From DATKUK01 sp035530655 (GTDB lineage: Bacteria > Planctomycetota > Phycisphaerae > UBA1845 > DATKUK01), in the NCBI GenBank assembly GCA_035530655.1, contig DATKUK010000039.1:1-64000 (forward strand): a stretch of DNA of 64,000 nt, written 5' to 3'. Shown here in pieces: positions 52,186 to 61,714 of the stretch. Made by a program: the position numbers and the translations under genes. Under the pieces are notes generated by a model that had not been told where the DNA came from, ran no database searches, and worked only from the letters and a program-made list of their open reading frames with translations. The first letter of the stretch is position 1. Each line of letters starts with the position of its first letter.

Positions 52186-53190
52186 CTACTTGAGTGTCTT
52201 CACCCACACCAGCCCAGCCGCCCCCGTGCCCGGATCGGCATAGGGCAGCACCTCACCTCCGAAGATCCGGGGTCGATGGCCCGTGGCGACGGTATGGCCG
52301 ACGACCCAGCCCAGCGCCGCGCCGAACACCACGTCGCTGAACTGATGCTCTCGGTCGTCGAGACGCTCCAAAGCCACCATCCCCGCGACCCCATACAGCG
52401 GAACGCCCACCCAGGGACCGTACGCCTCGTGCATCACAGCCGCAAAACACACCGAGCTGGAGGTATGGCCCGATGGCCAGGCCCACGACTCGCCGTTGGG
52501 TGCGTCTGCACACGCGGCGGCTTTCAGGGCCGCCGTGACCGCGCTGTTGATGGTCAATGCCGAAAACAGCGTCTTGCCGACCTCGTACGTCTTGCTGTCT
52601 TGCTGAAGGGTCCCAACCAGGTACCACGCGCCGGCCAGAGCGAAGTGCGTTGCCGGATTGCCCAGGGTGCCGAAAACGTCGCCCCACACCGGTCGCAACG
52701 CTCGTGATCGGTGGAACTTGTCCTCGATATCGTCGTCCACTTCCGGCCGCAGCGCCAGCGATGCTCCACCGGCCACCCCAAGGATCATCAGGTTCGTCTT
52801 GTCTGTGAACGTGGGCTTCGCGTCGGCCCACAGGTTCTTGGGCATGGCCTTGAGGTCGTGCGAAAGGGTTGCCCACAGGTCACCGCGCGGTCTTGGCTGG
52901 CCGTCGGCCCGCCCCGGCCTGGAGGCAGCGGCTGCGTCATCGCCCATGTCGCTTGCAAGCCGCGGATAGTCGAACACGTGCTGGTGGTCCGCCACGTCGG
53001 CGTGCGCGCTGTGGTGCAGCCGCTCGCTTGTGCGGCGCTGCTCGGCCCGGGTGATGGCCTGCCGCAGCGTCGATGGATCGTCGTTCAGCCGTGCCGATCC
53101 GCAGCCGCACACGATCCAAACAAGTGGCGCAAGCCCACCTGCCATCAGCCATGTTGTAGAAGACCGGGCTCTTATCGTCGTGCCGATCAT
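52186..53190 (-). CDS. PAP2-superfamily phosphatase, probable lipoprotein
   Basis: 334 residues. The N-terminus has a hydrophobic signal ending in VCGC, close to a lipobox. A polar linker (about 40-125) precedes the membrane PAP2 domain. Motif 2 is PSGHT (H242). Motif 3 is R276-x5-H282-x3-D286. In motif 1 the family pattern K-x6-R-P reads K223-x6-A-P, so the phosphate-binding Arg is missing. The gene starts four bases after the TPR gene in an operon with lptF/lptG. A lipid-phosphate substrate such as lipid A or undecaprenyl phosphate is therefore plausible, but inferred. Confidence 0.82.
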   Translation of the reverse strand: MIGTTIRARSSTTWLMAGGLAPLVWIVCGCGSARLNDDPSTLRQAITRAEQRRTSERLHHSAHADVADHQHVFDYPRLASDMGDDAAAASRPGRADGQPRPRGDLWATLSHDLKAMPKNLWADAKPTFTDKTNLMILGVAGGASLALRPEVDDDIEDKFHRSRALRPVWGDVFGTLGNPATHFALAGAWYLVGTLQQDSKTYEVGKTLFSALTINSAVTAALKAAACADAPNGESWAWPSGHTSSSVCFAAVMHEAYGPWVGVPLYGVAGMVALERLDDREHQFSDVVFGAALGWVVGHTVATGHRPRIFGGEVLPYADPGTGAAGLVWVKTLK

Positions 53191-53194
53191 AGGC

Positions 53195-54202
53195 TCAGTT
53201 GCCCGACAAAAGGTCCGGCGGAGCAGTCTGGTGACGGTACTTGGCCAGTAGCCGCTTCAGTACGGGTTGGTCAGGATTCAGTTCGAGCGATTGGTGCCAA
53301 CTCTCGATGGCCTTCTCGTAGTGCTTGGCGGCGCTGCTGTCAAGCAGATACATCGTCATGTAGACCACGCCGAGTCCCGCGTGGGCATCGGCCATGGTTT
53401 TATCCAGCTCCAGGCTGTGGCCATAGGTGTCGATGGCCTGCTGATACCTGCGCTGCCGGTAGTAGCAGTAGGCCAACCGGCAATAAGCCGGCGCCAGGGT
53501 GGGATCGGTCTTGGTCGCCAGTTCCAAGACGCGTTCAGCCGGCAGGAAGCGCTCCTGCTTGAGGTACGTGGTCCCCAGGTTGACCAGCACCATGGGTTGA
53601 TTTGAATCGTATTCGAGCGAGTTGCGGTAGGCGCGAATGGCCTGATAGTACTGCTCGGTTGCGTCGTAGGCGGCCCCCAGATTCTGCCAGGCGAACGCAC
53701 TGGTGGGCTCCAGTTCCACGGCCCGCTGGAACCGTTCGATGGCCTCCTGATGCCTGCCCAAAAGGCAGCAGCACACACCGAGCTGCGAAACGGCCTCGTA
53801 GCTTGCCGGGTCGAGGTCACAGGCGTGTAGGTAGGCCCGTACCGCCGCTTGCAGGTTGTTGAGCAGCCGATAGACCTCTCCCAGACTCAGGGCGTCCTGG
53901 AAATTGAAGGGGTCGAGCTTGACGGCCCGCTCCAAACTGGCGGCCGCCAGGTCGTATTCGCCCCGGCGCTTGTGAATGCTGCCTATCTGACTATGGGCCA
54001 GCGCCAGTTCAGGATTCAGCGCCACCGCCATCTGGAACTCGGCCAAAGCCTCAGTGAGTTGGTCAGCCTGGAGGCAGCTCAAGCCGCGGGCCGCATGGTG
54101 CGTCGCCGGCTCTACGCCCACGGTTGAGCAGCCGCCCGCTATGCAAAGCCAGGCAGCCACGACAGCGGTGTGACAAGTTGTAAGCCTGCCGCTTCCGATC
54201 AT
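53195..54202 (-). CDS. TPR-repeat lipoprotein
   Basis: About 335 residues. A leader with lipobox CIAGGC is followed by roughly eight tetratricopeptide repeats of 34 residues (for example AEFQMAVALNPELALAHSQI and AIERFQRAVELEPTSAFAWQ). TPR proteins act as binding scaffolds; here one tethered to the envelope, between lptG and a PAP2 phosphatase, may assemble an envelope complex. ATG 54202 is chosen because MIGSGRLTT begins a normal leader; an in-frame start at 54235 would add 11 residues. Confidence 0.85.
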   Translation of the reverse strand: MIGSGRLTTCHTAVVAAWLCIAGGCSTVGVEPATHHAARGLSCLQADQLTEALAEFQMAVALNPELALAHSQIGSIHKRRGEYDLAAASLERAVKLDPFNFQDALSLGEVYRLLNNLQAAVRAYLHACDLDPASYEAVSQLGVCCCLLGRHQEAIERFQRAVELEPTSAFAWQNLGAAYDATEQYYQAIRAYRNSLEYDSNQPMVLVNLGTTYLKQERFLPAERVLELATKTDPTLAPAYCRLAYCYYRQRRYQQAIDTYGHSLELDKTMADAHAGLGVVYMTMYLLDSSAAKHYEKAIESWHQSLELNPDQPVLKRLLAKYRHQTAPPDLLSGN

Positions 54203-54319
54203 CCTCTTCGGCTCGAATACTGCGCGTGCGACCACCGTCTCGCGCAGTGGTTGCCTCGCCGCTATGCTACGCCACGCCGCCGGGAGCGGTCAACGTGCGG
54301 TGGCCTCGGAAAGGTAGTC

Positions 54320-55408
54320 CTAGGTTTTGATCGAGTCGAGCAGGACGACGACGAGCGGACCGAACACGATGATCGGCAGCCATGCGGACAACGCCGGCAG
54401 GCTGCTGGAGTAGATTAGATTCTGGCAGACGAACGAGAAGATGAAAAACAGCCCGCCCACACCGATACAGATCGCGCCGCTGGTCAGGACCGGCCGAGGC
54501 TCCCGCGTTAGGAAGAAAGGAATCCCCAATAGCAGAAGGAGCATGTTGATCACCGGCTGGGTGAATCGACCATGCTTCGCTTGCGCGATGCGCGGATTCT
54601 TTGCACCGCGCTGCTCCAACTCCACCATCTGCCGCACGCTCAAGAAGTCAATCCATTGGGCCGCCTGCCGCAGCACCAAATCCTTCGGACGCAGGTCGCT
54701 GTGGTAGCGGCTGATGGTCTGCTTGCCCAATTGGCCTCCGCTGGCCAGAGGTCCAGTCTCGCCCGTCGGTCGCTCGAAGATCGTGCCGCGCCCCAGGTCC
54801 CAAGCCTGGGCCTCGGGGTTCCAACGCGCGCTGTCGGCCACGATGAACTGAGAGGCCAGCCCCTGCTGGTCGCGCTGCATGATGATCACCCGGCGCATCT
54901 GCTTCGTCTTGGGGTGAAAGCGGGCGGCCGACAGAAGGGCGCCGTCGCGGTCGGGCACGAACCACACGCCGTACGTGCGGTGACCCTCCACATCATCCTG
55001 TTCGCGGGCCAGCTTGTGTGCGATGCGTGGGATCACAAACTCCCGGTCGATCAGCCAGAGCACGTTCATCAATACGCCGACGACCACCACGGGCGCGGCC
55101 ACCCGATAGAGGCTGGTGCCCGCTGCCAGAACGGCCGTCAGCTCGTTGTCGCGAACCATCCGCCCCAGCGTGAAGGCCGCCGCCACCAGCGTGATCGCGC
55201 CCGCCAGCCACGCGAAGTACAGGAAAAGGTTGTATCCGTAGTAACTGACGATGTGGCCCAGAACCGTGCCGGACGTCTCGCCCGACTCGGCAAACTCGTC
55301 CAGATTGACCAACAGATCCACCACCACAAACAGGCTGACCAACACGGTCAGCGCAATGAGGTAGTTGATTACGAAAGACCGGATGATGTAACGGTCAAGC
55401 AGTCTCAT
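54320..55408 (-). CDS. lptG: LPS export permease, LptG/LptF type
   Basis: 362 residues with six membrane helices (two near the N-terminus, one near 90-115 and three after 265) and a periplasmic beta-jellyroll between. It belongs to the YjgP/YjgQ family. Conserved features are MRLLDRYIIRSFVINYL and VRDNELTAVLAAGTSLYRV, the coupling-helix region for the LptB ATPase. Length equals E. coli LptG (360). It starts 53 bases after the larger paralogue. LptB is not in the window. Confidence 0.9.
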   Translation of the reverse strand: MRLLDRYIIRSFVINYLIALTVLVSLFVVVDLLVNLDEFAESGETSGTVLGHIVSYYGYNLFLYFAWLAGAITLVAAAFTLGRMVRDNELTAVLAAGTSLYRVAAPVVVVGVLMNVLWLIDREFVIPRIAHKLAREQDDVEGHRTYGVWFVPDRDGALLSAARFHPKTKQMRRVIIMQRDQQGLASQFIVADSARWNPEAQAWDLGRGTIFERPTGETGPLASGGQLGKQTISRYHSDLRPKDLVLRQAAQWIDFLSVRQMVELEQRGAKNPRIAQAKHGRFTQPVINMLLLLLGIPFFLTREPRPVLTSGAICIGVGGLFFIFSFVCQNLIYSSSLPALSAWLPIIVFGPLVVVLLDSIKT

Positions 55409-55461
55409 CCAATCGCCAGTCGCTCGCGTACGAGTCCTCTGCGTTCGCCGATGACGGCCGG

Positions 55462-57108
55462 TCAGCGCCGCATAAAGCGCCAGGTAATGGCTGGGTTCAA
55501 TGCGGCCGTGACCAGCAGGCTGCCCCATATGATGGCCACGCCGATGCTCGCCGTGTTGGTATTCTCCGCCAGTTGGCGACCCATGATGATCGCCACGATG
55601 ACAAACATCGCCGGAATGAAACTCACGCCGAACGCCGTGAGAACCTGCCCGCCGCGGACGATCACGCCCAGAGCCGCGCCGAGCACCACCAACACCAACG
55701 CACACAACGAGTACGCCAGCCGCATGTGTAGGATGCCGTCGATTTTATACACCAGTTTGAACACGTCAGCGCACAGCCCCGTGCGTCCCCGGGCCGGTCC
55801 GCCGCTCAAGGGCAACTCTACGTCTCGGTCGATCAACTCTGCGTTGCTGTAGCGTCTCGTCGCGTCGAGAATCGATGGCGGCAGCGGCAGCGGACGAAGA
55901 TCCTCCGACGGCTTGCTCAGGTTGCCGCCGATCGCTTTCGCTTCAGGATCTTCGATCTGGACGTCCCCGCGCAGGCTCATTTGCAAACTGAACTTGATCG
56001 TATCGCGATAGGGCATCCATTGCCCGCGAAGGGTTGCCTCCTTGGCCGTCAGGTGACGCGTTTTGTTCGGCTGTGCATCCACGACCACAGGACCGCGAAG
56101 CTTGAGCGAGCCGTCCTCTTCGCTGATCGATACCTCCTGGGCCGCCACGGTGTAACGACGCTGTTCGCTCGACAACTCCACTTGCCCCCCGGGCTCACGC
56201 AGCGAATCGGCCAGCGACCTGAAGTACAAAAACGACGCAAGCTCCATTCTCAGCAGCTCAATCCTGTTAATCACGCCCGGGGCCTCAGCCGGATGCCGCC
56301 GATACCGCAGCAGCTCTTTCAGGTTCCAGAATTTCGGCTTCTGCTTGATGGGAATGGTGATCCCCGTCCGCTCCACCGGACGGTAATCCTCCTCGATGAA
56401 CGTAGACCGCTTCCAGTCGAAAACGCGCACGTTGTGCAGGCCGGCCTCGATCTTGTGTTCCCCGCCGACCGATCGAAACTCCACCGTGGCCGTCGCTGCC
56501 GTGCCGAACAGAGACGGCTCCTGTCCCTCGTATTGGATAAAAGCCGCGCGATTCAGAACCACATAGTGCCGCAACTGTTCCTGGCCGCTCGGCGTCTGCT
56601 CCGCCGCCGACACCTGGTCCACCTGGTCGGCGTAGATCGCGTACCGGTTGCGGACGGTGATGTAGCCGCGATGGGCCAACTCCCGCGCGAAAATCTGCGG
56701 CAGGGCCGGCTCAATCATCTTGTCGAGCTGACCGGTTAAGTGTGGCACCACGTAGTTGCTGAAGCTGAACGTGCAGAGCGATACCAGCCCGGCCAGCACC
56801 CCCGCCGGAAGAAGCAGCCGGTGCACGTTGATGCCGCTGGCCTTGCATGCGTCAAACTCGTTGTCCGAGGCCAGTCGGCCGTACGTCACCGCCGCGCTGA
56901 ACAAAGCCGAGATTGGCATCATGAACGAAGCGCAGAGCGGCACCAGAAAAATGAACAGCTTCACCATGTCGCCCGGCGAGAAGTCCTCTACGTTAAAGCT
57001 CTTCAACAGCCCCATCCCGCTGGTGAACAGCAGGATCAGGGCGACCGTGCTCAGCGCGAACGTCTTGAGCAGCTCTCGGAAGATGTAGCGTTGGAGCGTC
57101 CAGACCAT
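55462..57108 (-). CDS. lptF: LPS export permease, LptF type with enlarged domain
   Basis: 548 residues of the YjgP/YjgQ family, with N-terminal MVWTLQRYIFRELLKTFALS and coupling segment GRLASDNEFDACKASGINVH. E. coli LptF has 366 residues. The extra length here lies in the periplasmic jellyroll region (about 130-430), which contains beta-rich segments such as EEDGSLKLRGPVVVDAQPNK. Three C-terminal helices follow. It starts 15 bases after the aminotransferase stop and leads into lptG. Confidence 0.9.
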   Translation of the reverse strand: MVWTLQRYIFRELLKTFALSTVALILLFTSGMGLLKSFNVEDFSPGDMVKLFIFLVPLCASFMMPISALFSAAVTYGRLASDNEFDACKASGINVHRLLLPAGVLAGLVSLCTFSFSNYVVPHLTGQLDKMIEPALPQIFARELAHRGYITVRNRYAIYADQVDQVSAAEQTPSGQEQLRHYVVLNRAAFIQYEGQEPSLFGTAATATVEFRSVGGEHKIEAGLHNVRVFDWKRSTFIEEDYRPVERTGITIPIKQKPKFWNLKELLRYRRHPAEAPGVINRIELLRMELASFLYFRSLADSLREPGGQVELSSEQRRYTVAAQEVSISEEDGSLKLRGPVVVDAQPNKTRHLTAKEATLRGQWMPYRDTIKFSLQMSLRGDVQIEDPEAKAIGGNLSKPSEDLRPLPLPPSILDATRRYSNAELIDRDVELPLSGGPARGRTGLCADVFKLVYKIDGILHMRLAYSLCALVLVVLGAALGVIVRGGQVLTAFGVSFIPAMFVIVAIIMGRQLAENTNTASIGVAIIWGSLLVTAALNPAITWRFMRR

Positions 57109-57123
57109 GAAGACTTGGCAACC

Positions 57124-58431
57124 TCAGGCCGGTGGGGCGGCCCGCTGGCAGTCAGACTGCTTGAGGACAGCCTCCGCCAGACGGCGTATGCCCTCGTGTA
57201 TGCTCGGAATGTCGACCACGCCGAAGCTCAGGCGCATGTGGTTTGTAGGCACCGGCCGATCCGGTTGCGGCGCGAAGCAATAGTCCCCCGGTACATACAG
57301 GACGCCCTTCTCCATGCAACGATTAAATAACTCGCTTCCCCGACGCGTATCGAAGTCCTCCGGAAGCGTCAGCCAAACGTACAGGCCCCCTGCAGGACGC
57401 GTCCACGTCACCTCATCGCCCAGCGGGGCAAAGCCCTCTGCCAGTGCTTCCAGCATGGCGTCCCGCTTGGGAATATACGCTTTGCGCACCCGCTGAACGT
57501 GTTCCTGATAGACCCCGCTGACCAACGCGCGACAGATGACATGCTGGACCAGATTGTTCGACCCGAAATCATGGTTGCCCTTCTGCTGAAGAACCGGATC
57601 CACCAGTTCGTCCGGTAGAAACAGGTAGCCGGTCTTCATCCCCGCCGAAAACGGCTTGCTGAACGTCATCGCCAGCGCAACATATTCATTCTTTGGGTCG
57701 AACGACTTCACCGACGGCAGCACCGGCCCGTCATACCGCAACTCGCGGTAGGCGGCGTCCTCCACCACCAGGATGCGATGCTCGCGGCTATATCGGCGAG
57801 CCAACTCCACCAGTTCGGCTCGGCGCTCGGCCGAAAGGCTGATGCCCGAGGGGTTCTGGTAGTAGCTGACCACGTAGATCATCTTGAGCCGACTGATCTG
57901 ACCGCTGCGGTCGAGTTCCGCCAGCATGTCGGCCAGCAGATCGATGCGCATGCCATCTTCGTCGATCGGGACGCTGCGGACGTCGGCGCCCACCGAAGCC
58001 AGCGTGCCCGTGAAAACGAAGTAGCTCGGGGCGCTGGTGATCACCAGGTCGCCCGGATTCAGCAGGATGTCGCTGAGGATGTAGAGGCCTTGCTGCGAAC
58101 CGGTCGTGACGATGCAGTTGTCAGGCGATAAGCACATCTGCTGCGGTGACCGGCCTTCCAGCCTGGCCAAGTGCGACAGCAGCGCTTCACGCAGCTCCAT
58201 CAGACCGTGCGTCGTACCATATTGGAGGGCGACCTGCCCGCTTTGGGCCTCGGCCAGAATCTCCGAGGCCAGCCGGCCCACCTGCCCGGTCGGCAGCGAG
58301 GCATAGTCGACCAATCCCGCCGCCAGGCTGATGAGGTTGGGGTTGGTCACAGCCGCGGCCATCAGGAAGCTGATGGGCTGCTCGTCTGTACGCAACGCTT
58401 TGTCACTAAAGGCGAAAGCGGGCACACTCAT
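57124..58431 (-). CDS. PLP-dependent aminotransferase, class I (LysN/2-aminoadipate type)
   Basis: 435 residues, fold type I. The PLP lysine is K259 (MTFSKPFSAGMKTGY). Other conserved parts are ALQYGTTHGLMELREAL, VTTGSQQGLYILSDILLNPGD, YYQNPSGISLS and EDAAYRELRYDG. This subfamily includes 2-aminoadipate transaminases and the catalytic domain of MocR regulators, but no DNA-binding domain is present. It has its own promoter at 58460-58487 and leads into lptF-lptG. Amino acid substrate unknown. Confidence 0.9.
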   Translation of the reverse strand: MSVPAFAFSDKALRTDEQPISFLMAAAVTNPNLISLAAGLVDYASLPTGQVGRLASEILAEAQSGQVALQYGTTHGLMELREALLSHLARLEGRSPQQMCLSPDNCIVTTGSQQGLYILSDILLNPGDLVITSAPSYFVFTGTLASVGADVRSVPIDEDGMRIDLLADMLAELDRSGQISRLKMIYVVSYYQNPSGISLSAERRAELVELARRYSREHRILVVEDAAYRELRYDGPVLPSVKSFDPKNEYVALAMTFSKPFSAGMKTGYLFLPDELVDPVLQQKGNHDFGSNNLVQHVICRALVSGVYQEHVQRVRKAYIPKRDAMLEALAEGFAPLGDEVTWTRPAGGLYVWLTLPEDFDTRRGSELFNRCMEKGVLYVPGDYCFAPQPDRPVPTNHMRLSFGVVDIPSIHEGIRRLAEAVLKQSDCQRAAPPA

Positions 58432-58459
58432 GCTTTTGGGTCTCGCGTAAAAAACACTG

Positions 58460-58487
58460 ACTCTAGTGCCTTTGCCTGCCCTGTCAA
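58460..58487 (-). promoter_or_regulatory. Promoter of the aminotransferase-lptFG operon
   Basis: On the minus strand TTGACA (58487-58482), 16 bases and TAGAGT (58465-58460). A perfect -35 with a four-of-six -10. Expected start near 58453, about 22 bases before the ATG. Confidence 0.7.
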
Positions 58488-58531
58488 CGCAAAAAGCGAC
58501 CGGCCTGACCGGGCAATGTAACGCCTGAAAG

Positions 58532-58564
58532 TATGTAAGTACCTATATGGAAGTATCTTACATA
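58532..58564. promoter_or_regulatory. AT-rich dyad upstream of the aminotransferase promoter
   Basis: Arms TATGTAAG and CTTACATA (8 bp) extend by TAC/GTA with a one-base bulge and enclose an 11-base AT-rich centre. It overlaps the stop codon of the upstream transporter gene and lies about 45 bases upstream of the -35 element. It looks like an operator for a dimeric regulator, or else a weak terminator hairpin. Confidence 0.45.
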
Positions 58565-60276
58565 TCGTCGCCGGCTGACTCCTGGCCCGCCGGCTGCTCA
58601 GGCGACCCAGCCAAGTCACCAAAGCCCAGACCGTGTTTCCGCAACACGTGGATCAGCCCGAACAACCCTGCCGCCAGCCCATACCCGACGGCAATGCCGA
58701 AGCCGCGGAAGGCGAGGGTACCACCCTCCAGGTCCCACTGCCAGATCATCAGTTCCCGCGAGGGCGGCATCGGTCCCAGGCGGAAGGCATGCTGCATGCC
58801 GATGATCGTGAGGCCCGCACCTGCAAGGGCCCAAATACCCGCCGTGAGAAACCGGTGATCGATCAGAGCTACCGATATCCCGCTCAGGATGGTGCAGGTC
58901 AAAACGAACCCCGAGTTGGCGCCCGCCAGGGCGTACAGGCCGATCCAGAAGGCGTGAGGGTTGTCACGCACCACGTCAGCCAGGGCCTCGCCGGCGCCTA
59001 CCTGCCCGTAAAGCAGCTCGCACTTGATCGCCACCCATGCCGCCACGGCTGGAAAAAAGGCGATGGCCACCGCAGGGAAGTGTTTGGGGGGGGTCGCCTC
59101 GTAGGATTGGGCAGTGATCACGATCCCGATCCACAGCACAATGGCGGCCCCGGCTTCGATGGGCACGACCGCGGCGATCAATCCACCCACCCCGCCCAGG
59201 AACACCAGCGTGAAGAAACCTGCGTTCAGTACCGAATAGCCCGCCCGAGCCCCCAGGCCCTTCCAGCCCGGATGCCCGATGTACATCGTCGTCGGAAAGC
59301 AGCTCCCGAACAGCGCCGCCGCAATCGTGCCGATCCCGTCGACGGCCAGGCAACTCGTGGTGTCGAACCGATCGCCGGCTGATGCGGCTGATTCAATATT
59401 CTGTAGCGACCCCAACGCGCTAAGCAGTCCCAAAGGCACGGTGACCCCCAGGAAGCGAAGCGCGAAATCGGCGTTGAGAACCGCCACAATCTCCGACCCG
59501 CAGAACACCGGCCACCGCCAGCCGCGAGTGGCCCACGCTGCCCCCACACGCTCGGCCGACATCAACGCTTCGCTATCGAACAGGTGCACATCCCAAAGCC
59601 CCGACGACCACGCCAGCAGAGTGCCCACCAGAAGCGCCACCAATCCGCCCGGCAGCCCCCACGGAAACCGCACGCGCGCGAAGTACACGAGCAACACGAT
59701 CGCCATGGGCAACATCGCCACGACCGGCCGCTGGTAAATCCGGTAGCCGAACTCCGACGCGATGAACGCAACGCCCACCGCAGCCAGGACCGACAGCAGT
59801 GCCGCGCGCGGGATGATCCGACGCAATCGCTCGGCTGCCAGCGCCGCAACCAGTTCCGTCAGGCCGCTGACCAGACACGCCAACAGACCTACCCGCCAGG
59901 CCAGCTCGGCCGCCGCTTGCTCACCACGCGTGGCTACCGCTTCGTGGTACACCGGCGCGATGATCAGCAGGATGAAGGCGAACATCGTCACCGTGTTGAC
60001 CCCGTAGGGCATGGCCGTTACGTCCGACCGCCCCTCCCGCCGCGCGACTCGCCACGCCTGCCACGCATAGAACAAGTTGCCGATTACGAGGCTGACGGCT
60101 ATCCCAGGCAGGATCCGGCCGAACACCAGTTGGTCGGGCAGATTGCAGAGTTGCCGGCTGGTACACAATGCGATGATCACAAGCACCTGGACGAGGTTGT
60201 CGACCGCCAGGCCGAAGAACCCGTCCAGGTCGCCCTTGACCATCCAGCGATAGCGCAACGCGCCGGGTGCGTCCAT
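58558..60276 (-). CDS. NCS2-like permease (xanthine/uracil family)
   Basis: 572 residues with about 12-14 membrane helices. NCS2-like signatures are MPYGVNTVTMFAFILLIIAP in an early helix and SLQNIESAASAGDRFDTTSC, then GIGTIAAALFGSCFPTTMYIG, near the substrate site. The family imports purines, uracil or related bases by cation symport. ATG 60276 lies one base after the stop of the AzgA-type gene (TGA C ATG), so the two are coupled. The ligand may differ from that of typical UraA proteins. Confidence 0.78.
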   Translation of the reverse strand: MDAPGALRYRWMVKGDLDGFFGLAVDNLVQVLVIIALCTSRQLCNLPDQLVFGRILPGIAVSLVIGNLFYAWQAWRVARREGRSDVTAMPYGVNTVTMFAFILLIIAPVYHEAVATRGEQAAAELAWRVGLLACLVSGLTELVAALAAERLRRIIPRAALLSVLAAVGVAFIASEFGYRIYQRPVVAMLPMAIVLLVYFARVRFPWGLPGGLVALLVGTLLAWSSGLWDVHLFDSEALMSAERVGAAWATRGWRWPVFCGSEIVAVLNADFALRFLGVTVPLGLLSALGSLQNIESAASAGDRFDTTSCLAVDGIGTIAAALFGSCFPTTMYIGHPGWKGLGARAGYSVLNAGFFTLVFLGGVGGLIAAVVPIEAGAAIVLWIGIVITAQSYEATPPKHFPAVAIAFFPAVAAWVAIKCELLYGQVGAGEALADVVRDNPHAFWIGLYALAGANSGFVLTCTILSGISVALIDHRFLTAGIWALAGAGLTIIGMQHAFRLGPMPPSRELMIWQWDLEGGTLAFRGFGIAVGYGLAAGLFGLIHVLRKHGLGFGDLAGSPEQPAGQESAGDDM

Positions 60277-60277
60277 G

Positions 60278-61693
60278 TCAGGCTGCCACCAGGAACACCA
60301 CAAACAGGGCCGCGAACACCCACATCAAGGGCGGCACCTCGCGGACGCGGCCTTGGACCACCTTGAGGATTGCATAGCTGATGAAGCCCCACGCGATCCC
60401 GTGTGAAATGCTCAAGCCGAACTGCATCACCACGATGCACAGGAACGCGGGGATGGCTTCGGAGAAATCCTCCCAGTTGATACGAGCAACCATTGGCAGC
60501 ATGTAGCAGCCGATGACGATCAGAACCGGGGCGATCACGGGGTGGCACTCAACCGCCCCCAAGACCGATGGCACGGCCCCCAGATGCTCCGGCGGTACCA
60601 TGACCGGCTTGCCCACCATCTCCACGACCGGGTAGAAGAACAGCGACGCCAACAGCAGCACGCCTGTTACAATCGGCGTCAGACCGGTCCGGCCTCCCGC
60701 AGAGATGCCGGCGGCACTTTCCACGTAGCTGGTGACCGTGCTCGTCCCGGCCAGCGTGCCGGCGATGGTTCCGCATGCGTCAGAGACCAAGGCCGCCCGC
60801 ATATTGGGCACCTCGCCGTTTCGCATCAGGCCGCCGCGCTCGGCCACCCCGACCAGCGTTCCGATCGTGTCGAACAAATCCAAAATCAGGAAAATGAAAA
60901 TTACCGTCAGCCAGTTCGTCCATCCTGCCCCCAATAGTGAGGCGAAGCCGCCGAAGACCTTGCCGGCCGTCGGTGCCACCGACGGTGGCGGCGCTACGAT
61001 CCGTCCGCCATAGGCCGCGAGATCGTAACCCCAGGTTGCCCCCCACAGGTGACTGGCGGCAAGGCCCGCGGCCGCCGTCACCACAATCCCGATGAGGATC
61101 GCTCCCCGCACACGAAGAACCAGCAGAATCGCGATCAACAGAAGCCCGAAGCACGTCAGCAGCGCCGTCGGGCTGCGAAGGCTGCCCAGCTTGGTATACG
61201 CCGCCGGTTCGTGCACGACGATGCCGCCCCAGCGCAGTCCCACGAACGCAATCAGCAGCCCGATGCCGACGGCGATAGCGTATTTCAGCGATTCGGGAAT
61301 GGCTCGCGCCAGCGCCTGCTGGAACCCGGCTGCCGCCAGGACCAGAAACACCACGCCCGCGATGAGATTGGCCGCCAGCGCCTCCTGCCACGTCCAGCCT
61401 AGACCGCCCGCCGTCACTACGCCGCATACCGTGAAGGCGAAGAAGAAGTTGTGACCCATCGCCGGTGCCAGCGCCACCGGCAGATTGGCCGTCAGCCCCA
61501 TCAGGACGCACGCCAGCGCCGAGCACACACACGTGGCTACCATCACCGCGCCCGGGTCCATCCCCGCCATACCGAGGACCACCGGCTGAACAAAGATGAT
61601 GTACGACAGGGCCATGAACGTTGCTGCCCCGCCGACAATCTCCCTGCCGACGGTCGTACCGTGTTCCCGCAATCCAAAGAGCTTCTCGAACAT
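60278..61693 (-). CDS. AzgA-type guanine/hypoxanthine/adenine permease
   Basis: 471 residues, about 12 membrane helices. Matches AzgA/PbuG-type NCS2 permeases: N-terminus MFEKLFGLREHGTTVGREIV, GGAATFMALSYIIFVQP, LAPAMGHNFFFAF, FDTIGTLVGVAERGGLM and TSTVTSYVESAAGISAGGRT. The usual Asn of the APGMGLNA-type motif is replaced here by His/Asn (APAMGHNFF). It sits between gltP and the second NCS2 permease with gaps of 21 and 1 bases: one operon. Confidence 0.9.
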   Translation of the reverse strand: MFEKLFGLREHGTTVGREIVGGAATFMALSYIIFVQPVVLGMAGMDPGAVMVATCVCSALACVLMGLTANLPVALAPAMGHNFFFAFTVCGVVTAGGLGWTWQEALAANLIAGVVFLVLAAAGFQQALARAIPESLKYAIAVGIGLLIAFVGLRWGGIVVHEPAAYTKLGSLRSPTALLTCFGLLLIAILLVLRVRGAILIGIVVTAAAGLAASHLWGATWGYDLAAYGGRIVAPPPSVAPTAGKVFGGFASLLGAGWTNWLTVIFIFLILDLFDTIGTLVGVAERGGLMRNGEVPNMRAALVSDACGTIAGTLAGTSTVTSYVESAAGISAGGRTGLTPIVTGVLLLASLFFYPVVEMVGKPVMVPPEHLGAVPSVLGAVECHPVIAPVLIVIGCYMLPMVARINWEDFSEAIPAFLCIVVMQFGLSISHGIAWGFISYAILKVVQGRVREVPPLMWVFAALFVVFLVAA

Positions 61694-61714
61694 GAATGTG
61701 CCCCCGAACGGGTT

